Origin: CAYFJO01 sp964343305
Lineage (GTDB): Bacteria; Planctomycetota; Planctomycetia; Pirellulales; Pirellulaceae
NCBI GenBank assembly: GCA_964343305.1
Contig: CAYFJO010000262.1
Location: forward strand, 1-15,055
Direction of reading: 5' to 3'
Length of the DNA stretch: 15,055 bases
The position numbers and the translations under genes were made by a program. How positions within the stretch are numbered: position 1 is the stretch's first letter; every line of letters starts with the position of its first letter. The notes below the pieces were generated by a model, which searched no databases, was not told the DNA's origin, and saw only the letters and a program-made list of their open reading frames with translations. Positions 9,062-15,055 of this stretch are shown here, piece after piece.

Positions 9062-9198
9062 GCGTTTGTTCACCTGCCTAAAACATCACGACATAGTTCG
9101 ATTTGTCGCAAATTGATTATTGATTGACGCCAAAAGCCAACGCAGCGACGGTATTATTAATCAGTCCACATCTCATTGGGTAGCCAAGAGGAAACATC

Positions 9199-11118
9199 AT
9201 GAAGAATCCGAAGAATACCGTCCGATCAGTTGCGCCTGCAACTCAACGTCATTATCAATTCGGTGCGAACTATTTTCTGTCGCTGCTATTTGTTGTGCTT
9301 AGCTCGTTCGCTTCAGCAGCCGAACGGCCGAACATCCTTTGGCTGACGTGCGAAGACAATAACGTCAATTGGGTTGGCTGTTATGGAAATCCTCACGCGG
9401 AAACGCCCAACATCGACAAGCTGGCGGAAGAGGGGTTTCAGTACATGCACTGTTACGCCAACGCACCGGTGTGCGCTCCGTCTCGCAGCACTTGGATCAC
9501 TGGGGTCCATGCGTTGTCGATGGGAACGCATCCGATGCGCAGCCGCTATCCCATTCCACATGAGACGATCAAGTACTACCCGGATCTTCTGAAGAAGGCG
9601 GGCTACTTTGTCGGGAACTCACGAAAGACGGATTACAACATCGGCGGACGCCAGGACCGGGATGCGTGGGACACCGACAAGGTGAATTGGGTGGAACTGA
9701 AGAAACAGCAACCATTCTTCATGGTGATCAACAATACGAAGTCTCACGAGTCGCGTGCGTTTGGTGATGTCAACTACACGACACACAGTCCCAAAAATGT
9801 CAGGCTCGCGAAGTACCATCCGGACATTCCAGACATCAGAAAGAACTACGCCCACTACCACGATCAGATGAAGAAGATGGATGCCGATATCGGCCAAGCT
9901 CAGGCGGACTTGGAAGAGGCCGGTCTCGCGGAGAACACGATCGTTGTGCACAACTCAGACCACGGTGGCGTCATCGCTCGAAGCAAGCGGTTCCTCTTTA
10001 ACAGCGGCACGCATTGCCCGTTGATCATCCGAATTCCAGAAAAATTCAAACACCTACGTCCCGCCGCACCAGGCACAAAGATCGACGACCTGGTTAGCTT
10101 CATCGACATGACGAAGACTTGGCTCAGCATATGCGGGGCCGAGACGCCGGAGTATTTACAGGGCAAGACATTTCTCGGGCCGAATAAGGAGTCACGCGAG
10201 TATCACGTTAGCTTCCGTGCTCGCATGGACGAGCGCTGCGACAATGTTCGAGCGATTCGCGACCGACGGTTTCTCTACATTCGCAACTATATGCCGTACG
10301 CACCGTGGGGCCAGCACTTGAATTACCTTTGGACAATGAAGGCGACTCAGGCTTGGGAGCAACACCACAAAGACGGTAAGACGGACGCAATTACCGGGCG
10401 TTTCTTCGGCACCAAACCGATGGCTGAACTTTACGACACGGCGGCTGATCCTGACAACGTGCATAACTTGATAGACGATCCGAAATATGCGGAGGAGATT
10501 GAACGTCTGAGTGCGGCATTGGATCAATGGCAACTCGAAAACTTTGATTCGGCTCTGCTGCCGGAAAGCGAACTGGTTAAGCTTACCGAAGAAGCGGGCA
10601 AGACAATCTACGAGTATGTGCGCGACCCGAAGTTATATGACCTGAAACGCTACCAAAAGATCTCATCCGCTGCATTGATGTCCAAGTTTGGGAACATCGA
10701 TCGATCGGTCCTTTATTGTGCATTGGCTGAAGCTGATCCGGGAGTCCGCTATTGGGCAATGGTGGGACTTCTTAATGCGCAACGGGCAAAGGTCGAAGTC
10801 GATATCGACTTTGTCCGCGAGTATCTCAACGACGAGTCACATCATGTTCGCGTCATGGCCGCGTGGATTCTGTACCGCGGTGGCGAGAAAGCGGCGGCAA
10901 AAGCGTGTTGGAGAGAGTTGCTGAAAGAAAGCTCGTACGCATCACTGAAGATCTTCAACATCATTGACTGGATTGGGGACGGAGTCGAACCGTACAAGGA
11001 TGCAATGAAAGCGTGTGAGTTTAGTCACGGCGGATACGTCGGCCGCATGCAGCAGTACCTGGGCGTTAAACCGAAATCGCAAAAGAAGAAACGCCAACGC
11101 AAGACGACTGACAAGTAG
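9199..11118 (+). CDS. Secreted sulfatase with C-terminal HEAT-like domain (S1_8-like)
   Basis: This predicts a 639-aa sulfatase with an unusually long C-terminus. The signal peptide is long: the hydrophobic core YFLSLLFVVLSSFASA ends near residue 40. The formylglycine site is CAPSR with Cys92. The usual D-D metal pair reads C-E-D-N (E52-D53-N54), and the second metal motif is NSDHGG (D254-H255), as in heparan N-sulfatase-like S1_8 enzymes. After the catalytic part (to about 450), residues about 487-600 form alpha-helical HEAT-like repeats (DPGVRYWAMVGLLNA and ESHHVRVMAAWIL are two such units), a known add-on in this branch and possibly a protein- or glycan-contact module. The protein ends in a polybasic tail (SQKKKRQRKTTDK). 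Start ATG 9199 has AGAGGA 7 nt upstream. The insertion sequence begins 39 nt after the stop; before that insertion the next sulfatase would have followed directly. Confidence 0.9.
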   Translation: MKNPKNTVRSVAPATQRHYQFGANYFLSLLFVVLSSFASAAERPNILWLTCEDNNVNWVGCYGNPHAETPNIDKLAEEGFQYMHCYANAPVCAPSRSTWITGVHALSMGTHPMRSRYPIPHETIKYYPDLLKKAGYFVGNSRKTDYNIGGRQDRDAWDTDKVNWVELKKQQPFFMVINNTKSHESRAFGDVNYTTHSPKNVRLAKYHPDIPDIRKNYAHYHDQMKKMDADIGQAQADLEEAGLAENTIVVHNSDHGGVIARSKRFLFNSGTHCPLIIRIPEKFKHLRPAAPGTKIDDLVSFIDMTKTWLSICGAETPEYLQGKTFLGPNKESREYHVSFRARMDERCDNVRAIRDRRFLYIRNYMPYAPWGQHLNYLWTMKATQAWEQHHKDGKTDAITGRFFGTKPMAELYDTAADPDNVHNLIDDPKYAEEIERLSAALDQWQLENFDSALLPESELVKLTEEAGKTIYEYVRDPKLYDLKRYQKISSAALMSKFGNIDRSVLYCALAEADPGVRYWAMVGLLNAQRAKVEVDIDFVREYLNDESHHVRVMAAWILYRGGEKAAAKACWRELLKESSYASLKIFNIIDWIGDGVEPYKDAMKACEFSHGGYVGRMQQYLGVKPKSQKKKRQRKTTDK

Positions 11119-11149
11119 AATCTGTCCGAGTGGCAAACATATCTAGTCC

Positions 11150-11157
11150 AAAAAAAA
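11150..11157. repeat. Target-site duplication, left copy
   Basis: Eight A residues directly abut the GGGTG left end of the insertion sequence. The identical eight A residues abut the right end. An 8-bp duplication fits the element type. Because the repeat is homopolymeric it is weaker evidence than a mixed sequence would be, but it coincides exactly with both inverted-repeat ends. Confidence 0.75.
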
Positions 11158-11181
11158 GGGTGTGAACTCATTGGGAGGGGG
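11158..11181 (+). repeat. Left terminal inverted repeat of the insertion sequence
   Basis: It starts GGGTGTGAACTCATTGGGAG and is the partner of the right repeat at 12823-12846, with 16 of 24 positions matching. It ends 1 nt before the transposase stop codon region (TAA read from 11185-11183). Confidence 0.7.
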
Positions 11182-11182
11182 T

Positions 11183-12691
11183 TTACGCGGCGATTTTAAC
11201 CCGCTTTTCTTTTGGCGGAGCGTAAGGTCGTAGGCCGGTCGGGGTGATGGTTTTTAGGTAGGCCGCCATCGCCGGGGACCAAGTCTTACTCAGCAGAATC
11301 ACTCGCAACGCCAAGATCGTTTTCGCTCCCTGGTGACTCCAGCGCATCCCTGAGAGCTTGAGCCGTTGGGTGAAGATCGTCTTGCAGGCGGCTTCGGTCA
11401 CTCCGCTGCCCAGGGGGAGATGGCGCGAAGCATAATCATGATAACGCAGGAACTGCGTTCGCTTTTGCAGGTAACGGTAGGCTTTCCAGAAATCTTTGGC
11501 TCGCGCGTCCGGCAAATCGCGGCGGTGGAACAGGCTGGCGGCCGAATGCAACACGCGGCTGGGGCCGCTCGGTTTCTTGAGTGCTTTGAGCATGCGGTGG
11601 GCCCAGGCGACACTTTCCCGAGTGTCTTTGCCCAACAGCGCGGCGGCCATCGTCCAGATCCGCTCGGCGACGTGATAGTAGTCGACCACCCGCTGCCAGG
11701 TGAGCGGCTGGCCGGTGCGTGGATGCGTCATCCGCCACAGCGTCTTTTCAAAGTAGCTGCTTTCGTTGCCACCCGAATCGGCCACGTAAGCCAATTGCGG
11801 AAGCGGGCCGGTCCAGCGCCCGAGCAGTTCTCTTAGCAAGTCGGTCAGCATCCGGTCCATCGTGGCTTGGCCGAGTTCCGGCGGCCAGGCCAAATAGACC
11901 GTTGCCAGCCGCTTGCCCGCCCGGTCGTAGACGCTGAGGGTGGCGGCGGTCGCCACTTCGAAGAAACGATGCGTGTACTCGCGCAGGGTGATGCCGTCGC
12001 GGCCCACGGCCAACACCGGCTTGCGATTGCCACGGCTGGTGCGTGCTTTTTCCAAGGCTTCCAGCAACCGATCGACTTGTTGCTCTTGCCGCAAGTCCGA
12101 CATGCTTTCGCTCAATTGCTCGATGCAGGCCCGCAATCGTTTGACGCCCATCGCCACGCCGCACTCCGTTCGAAGCAATTCCAAGACACGTCCTTGACTG
12201 GCTCCGGCCTCGGCCATCTTCCGTCCCAGCCAGTCCACCAAGCCGGGCGACACTCCCGCCGTCAAACCCAACATCATCTCCAGCGGAAAGATCGAGCGAT
12301 CGGCCGCTTGCCAACTGCGCCAGCCGCGACGCCACAAGACGACGTTGCCCAACAGCGTGGCCACGTGGGGATTGCGAGTTTTCGCGTTGCGTCTTCGATA
12401 GCCGCCGCACTCATGCCACAGGTCCCGCGGCAGCGACTCTGGCCGCGACGGTTCCAGCGCGTTGAGCGTTCGTTCCAGCAACCCCCGACCGAGTTCCCGC
12501 ACCAGAGCCACCAAGGCGATTTCAAAAGCGAAAAAAGCGGCCGGGTTGAGCGGCGCACCGAGAAACGAACGCACAAGTTCGACCAACTTCGGCCGCAGCG
12601 CGTCCCAGGCCGCATCCACGCATTGCTCGGCGACCTGCGTTTGTTCCCGTGCCGTTGCGTTGGCCAGACCGAAACGAATAGGATAATCCAT
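11183..12691 (-). CDS. ISKra4-family-like transposase
   Basis: This predicts a 502-aa DDE transposase that cuts and joins the ends of its own element. The most telling block is LPLGSGVTEAACKTIFTQRL followed by KLSGMRWSHQGAKTILALR near the C-terminus (about 425-463), which is characteristic of ISKra4-type transposases and supplies the catalytic Glu433. The first Asp is probably D232 (VGRDGI); the second is D305 (VADSGGNESS) or D337 (VVDYYHVAERI). The N-terminal half contains the CGGYRRRNAKTRNPHVATLLG and WQAADRSIFPLEMMLGL regions typical of the family. The frame is uninterrupted and full length, so the element may be active. ATG 12691 has AAGGA 7 nt upstream, but that site is buried in a strong hairpin (12693-12755). 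The gene runs opposite to the sulfatases on both sides. Confidence 0.87.
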   Translation of the reverse strand: MDYPIRFGLANATAREQTQVAEQCVDAAWDALRPKLVELVRSFLGAPLNPAAFFAFEIALVALVRELGRGLLERTLNALEPSRPESLPRDLWHECGGYRRRNAKTRNPHVATLLGNVVLWRRGWRSWQAADRSIFPLEMMLGLTAGVSPGLVDWLGRKMAEAGASQGRVLELLRTECGVAMGVKRLRACIEQLSESMSDLRQEQQVDRLLEALEKARTSRGNRKPVLAVGRDGITLREYTHRFFEVATAATLSVYDRAGKRLATVYLAWPPELGQATMDRMLTDLLRELLGRWTGPLPQLAYVADSGGNESSYFEKTLWRMTHPRTGQPLTWQRVVDYYHVAERIWTMAAALLGKDTRESVAWAHRMLKALKKPSGPSRVLHSAASLFHRRDLPDARAKDFWKAYRYLQKRTQFLRYHDYASRHLPLGSGVTEAACKTIFTQRLKLSGMRWSHQGAKTILALRVILLSKTWSPAMAAYLKTITPTGLRPYAPPKEKRVKIAA

Positions 12692-12692
12692 C

Positions 12693-12755
12693 GGGGCGTC
12701 CTTGCCCTGCGAGAAGGTTCGTGAAGCAAACTTCCAATCTCGCGGAGGACGCCCC
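12693..12755 (-). promoter_or_regulatory. Hairpin covering the transposase ribosome-binding site
   Basis: On the minus strand, GGGGCGTCCT (12755-12746) pairs perfectly with AGGACGCCCC (12702-12693), ten base pairs, with an inner GCGAGA/TCTCGC pairing (12709-12714 with 12738-12743). The 3' arm contains the AAGGA-type Shine-Dalgarno and ends 1 nt before the transposase ATG. A transcript entering from outside the element would fold and hide this site, as known for IS10 and IS50. Whether the native transposase transcript starts inside the 5' arm, escaping the hairpin, cannot be seen. Confidence 0.65.
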
Positions 12756-12822
12756 TTCTTGAAATATCAATGACAAACTCCCAGTTAAAACCACAAAGTC
12801 AACGTCCAAAACCCCTGCAAAT

Positions 12823-12846
12823 CTCCGCCTCACTGAGACCGCACCC
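12823..12846 (-). repeat. Right terminal inverted repeat of the insertion sequence
   Basis: It ends ...CCGCACCC at 12846; read inward on the minus strand it begins GGGTGCGGTCTCAGTGAGGC. It matches the left repeat at 16 of 24 positions, including the first five bases. Confidence 0.7.
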
Positions 12847-12854
12847 AAAAAAAA
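12847..12854. repeat. Target-site duplication, right copy
   Basis: Eight A residues directly after the right inverted repeat, identical to 11150-11157. They are followed by CC and then the ATG of the downstream sulfatase. Confidence 0.75.
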
Positions 12855-12856
12855 CC

Positions 12857-14341
12857 ATGAGTGCAACAATGAAGACAGCAATCGGTCGTATGTTAGTCGT
12901 TGCGGTATTCTATTTGAGCCTTCTAGGCCGTACCCACGCAGATGACGGAAGCCCCCAGGATGTGACGGGCAAATGGCACGGTGAGATGCCGAACATATTG
13001 TGGATTATGATCGAGGACTGGTCCGCCGATCTGTCGTGCTACGGTACGCCGCTTGTGCATACACCGAACATAGACAAGCTCTCTGACGAGGGAATCCGGT
13101 TTGTACGAGCCTATACCACCTCGCCCGTCTGCTCGACTTCGCGATCGGCAATGATGACCGGCTTCCATCAGAACTACATCGGAGCACATCAACATCGCAC
13201 GAAGGACAAGAAGCCACTGCCGTATGGGATCAAGCCGATTCCACATCTACTGGAAGAGGCCGGGTACTACACGGCAACGATGGTCGGCGCAAAGACCGAT
13301 TGTAATTTCACGACGTCCCGAAAATTGTTCATGGGAAAGAGCTGGCACGGGCGCGAGAAGAATCAACCGTTTTACGTGCAGGCAACTTTTGGCGGCACGC
13401 ATCGCAGTTTCATGCGAGATCCGGAACGTCCCATTGACGCCGACAAGGTCAAGTTGCCGCCTTATTATCCGGACTTGCCGTTGGTACGTCGTGACTGGGC
13501 CAACGGTCTGGAGACCGTCCAGGTTGTAGATCGTCAGGTCGGACAACTGCTTCAGCAACTGGAAGACGACGGTCTAGCGGATAATACGATAGTCTTTTTC
13601 ATCGGCGATCACGGGCGCTGTCACATTCGTGGAAAACAATTTCTCTACGAGGCCGGAGTTCGTATCCCATTGATCGTGCGATGGCCGAAACACATCAACC
13701 CGGGTTCGGTCTCGAACGAGTTGGTCTCCTCGCTCGACATTTGTCAGACGATCGTGAAACTCACCGGCGCAAAGCCCGATCACGAACTGCATGGACTCTA
13801 TCTATTTGGCGAGGATGTGCCGTCGCGCGAGTACGTCCATTTCAATCGCGATAAGATGGACGGCACGCACGATGCGATGCGGGCCGTACGAGATGATCGT
13901 TACAAGTTGATCCACAACCTCATGCCGGAACGCGCCTACTGTCAACTGAATGAATACAAAGAGCGGCAGTATCCCATCCTCGCACTGATGAACGTCCTGA
14001 ATATCCAGGGAAAACTCGATCCCGTTCAGTCTCGATTCATGGCAGCGACCAAACCGGAGTTTGAGCTGTACGATCTCAAGAGTGATCCGCACGAAATAAC
14101 GAACCTGGCGGACGACCCAAAGCATGCGGAGACGAAAGCGATACTCTTGGCGGAAATCACTCGCTGGCGAGAGGATGTGAAGGACGTCGGTGTGACCGAG
14201 GAATTCCGCAAGGGTGGCTGGTCTACCGAGTATCCAACGAAGTCGCTGGAAGACTGGCAAAGCGTTCTCGACGAATGGGAGCAGGCGCTGTTGGTCGAGG
14301 GCAAGGCGAGTCGCGGCGGTCGAAAAAGGAAAAAGAAGTAA
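12857..14341 (+). CDS. Secreted type I sulfatase (S1_8-like) with variant CSTSR site
   Basis: This predicts a 494-aa exported sulfatase. I choose ATG 12857, the first start outside the insertion sequence; ATG 12869 is an alternative. The same frame stays open 29 codons back into the element (to ATG 12770), but those residues are element sequence and would bury the signal peptide (core MLVVAVFYLSLLG, cleavage near THA, residue 28). The active-site motif reads CSTSR with Cys92: threonine replaces the usual proline at +2. The first metal pair is E53-D54 (IEDW) and the second GDHGR with D251-H252, both in the style of S1_8 enzymes; GGTHRSF gives H182. The protein ends in a basic tail (ASRGGRKRKKK). 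No Shine-Dalgarno is visible at either ATG. The insertion sequence now separates it from the sulfatase it probably used to be cotranscribed with, so expression may be reduced or driven from the element. Confidence 0.88.
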   Translation: MSATMKTAIGRMLVVAVFYLSLLGRTHADDGSPQDVTGKWHGEMPNILWIMIEDWSADLSCYGTPLVHTPNIDKLSDEGIRFVRAYTTSPVCSTSRSAMMTGFHQNYIGAHQHRTKDKKPLPYGIKPIPHLLEEAGYYTATMVGAKTDCNFTTSRKLFMGKSWHGREKNQPFYVQATFGGTHRSFMRDPERPIDADKVKLPPYYPDLPLVRRDWANGLETVQVVDRQVGQLLQQLEDDGLADNTIVFFIGDHGRCHIRGKQFLYEAGVRIPLIVRWPKHINPGSVSNELVSSLDICQTIVKLTGAKPDHELHGLYLFGEDVPSREYVHFNRDKMDGTHDAMRAVRDDRYKLIHNLMPERAYCQLNEYKERQYPILALMNVLNIQGKLDPVQSRFMAATKPEFELYDLKSDPHEITNLADDPKHAETKAILLAEITRWREDVKDVGVTEEFRKGGWSTEYPTKSLEDWQSVLDEWEQALLVEGKASRGGRKRKKK

Positions 14342-14400
14342 GACCGTTCAATTTCAATTCCATCGAAAGTAGATGACAGCCGTTACAGGTAATTAAACCT

Positions 14401-15055
14401 ATGTTGACTCGCAATACAATCCTAATCTTGACGCTGCTTTTGACCATTGTGTGTGTCTTAGCGTCCACCGTTGCCGCAGAGACTCGTCCCAATATCATCT
14501 TCATCATGGCTGACGATCTGGGTTGGCAAGATGTGGAGTACGCCGGTGCGGAGTTCTTCGAGACGCCTCACATTGACCGACTGGCTGGCCAGGGAATGAC
14601 GTTCAACGCGGCTTATTCCGGCGGGCCCAACTGCGCTCCTACGCGAGCGTGCCTGATGTCTGGTACCTACACGCCTCGCCATCAAATCTATACGCCCGGT
14701 GGCAGGTCCAAGGGCAACCCGGAGTTCATGCGACTCCTTGTTCCGGCAATCAGTCGAAAAAACAAGGCTCTAGCCAAAGAGGCCGCCGCCCAGTTTCCCA
14801 TCACTAACTCTCTAGATCCGAGGTTTGTTTGCATCCCAGAAGTGCTTAAGTTGGCTGGCTACACCTCTGCCCGACTCGGCAAGTGGCATCTTGGGGAAGA
14901 CACACAGGGGTTCGACCTAAGTTCGTCAAACGGAAAGGGAGGCCCTGGCGGAAAGTTCTACGGGAACGTTGAGGTTGCCGAACAAATCACGGACCGCGCC
15001 CTTCAGTTCATTGAAGACAACCAGCAGGGGCCTTTCTTTCTCTACCTGTGCCACT
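14401..15055 (+). CDS. Secreted type I sulfatase (S1_16-like), 5' part
   Basis: An open frame of 218 codons runs off the right edge of the window. The signal peptide is NTILILTLLLTIVCVLASTV followed by AA, with cleavage near residue 26. Key residues: metal-binding D38-D39 in IMADDLGWQDV, formylglycine site CAPTR with Cys78, and GKWHLGED with K161 and H163. FIEDNQQGPFFLYLCH near the edge leads into the expected substrate-side histidine region, which is cut off. The GGPNCAPTRACLMSGTYTPR and IYTPGG stretches resemble S1_16 sulfatases. ATG 14401 follows the previous stop by 59 nt; the nearest purine-rich element is AGG 11 nt upstream, which is weak. It is codirectional with the preceding sulfatase and probably in the same unit. 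The C-terminal half with the second metal motif is not visible. Confidence 0.85.
   Translation, partial: MLTRNTILILTLLLTIVCVLASTVAAETRPNIIFIMADDLGWQDVEYAGAEFFETPHIDRLAGQGMTFNAAYSGGPNCAPTRACLMSGTYTPRHQIYTPGGRSKGNPEFMRLLVPAISRKNKALAKEAAAQFPITNSLDPRFVCIPEVLKLAGYTSARLGKWHLGEDTQGFDLSSSNGKGGPGGKFYGNVEVAEQITDRALQFIEDNQQGPFFLYLCH

Larger units (their letters stand above)
11158..12846 (-). mobile_element. Insertion sequence, ISKra4-like, 1689 bp
   Basis: A complete-looking insertion sequence holding one transposase gene on the minus strand. The ends were found by matching inverted termini: the left end reads GGGTGTGAACTCATTGGGAG and the right end, read inward, GGGTGCGGTCTCAGTGAGGC, agreeing at 16 of the first 24 positions. 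Both ends are flanked by AAAAAAAA. Its interior looks more GC-rich than the sulfatase genes around it, consistent with foreign origin. It lies between two codirectional sulfatases, 10 bp before the start codon of the second. No passenger gene fits; the noncoding right end (12692-12846) carries a hairpin and the terminal repeat. Confidence 0.85.

Noticed and set aside
9124..9157. TTGACG and TATTAT as a promoter before the 9199 sulfatase
   Set aside because: The spacer is 22 bp, too long for a housekeeping promoter, and no better pairing was found.
11867..12724. 285-codon open frame on the plus strand, antisense to the transposase
   Set aside because: It is a GC-driven shadow of the transposase gene; the protein has no recognisable family character and no ribosome-binding site.

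Overview
The window looks like a chromosomal segment of a planctomycete, most likely of the Pirellula/Rhodopirellula type. This rests on the secreted DUF1552 protein paired with a multi-domain DUF1587/1595/1592/1588/1585 cytochrome-like protein, a PmoA-like DUF6807 protein, and a very high density of secreted type I sulfatases. Family names are recognised by eye from motifs; no search was run.

Layout. (1) 1-2746, plus strand: the 3' end of a DUF1552 gene, then 2 nt later a DUF1592-type c-heme gene that is open over its full expected length except for one in-frame TAA at 1115-1117. (2) 2810-5523, minus strand: a two-gene unit, DUF6807/PmoA-like then a sulfatase resembling iduronate-2-sulfatase, separated by 29 nt. 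It converges on the DUF1592 gene. (3) 5524-5993: a 470-bp divergent control region with no convincing gene but a cluster of AACTCG half-sites. (4) 5994-15055, plus strand: five further sulfatases, the last cut by the window edge. All carry Sec-type signal peptides and a cysteine-type formylglycine site.

A 1689-bp insertion sequence (11158-12846) splits the sulfatase run. It encodes an intact ISKra4-like transposase on the minus strand, has imperfect 24-bp terminal inverted repeats beginning GGGTG/CACCC, and is flanked by an 8-bp direct repeat (AAAAAAAA). Removing the element and one repeat copy puts two sulfatases 41 nt apart on the same strand, so the element appears to have landed in an operon, 10 bp before a start codon. 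A strong hairpin just before the transposase start contains its ribosome-binding site, which suggests translational self-silencing.

The six sulfatases belong to visibly different sequence types (resembling S1_7, S1_15, S1_16 twice, and S1_8 twice). Together they suggest desulfation of a complex sulfated polysaccharide outside the cytoplasm. No glycosidase, lyase, transporter, formylglycine-generating enzyme or sigma/anti-sigma gene lies in the window, so those parts must be elsewhere. The substrate cannot be read from the sequence. No tRNA, rRNA or CRISPR array was seen.
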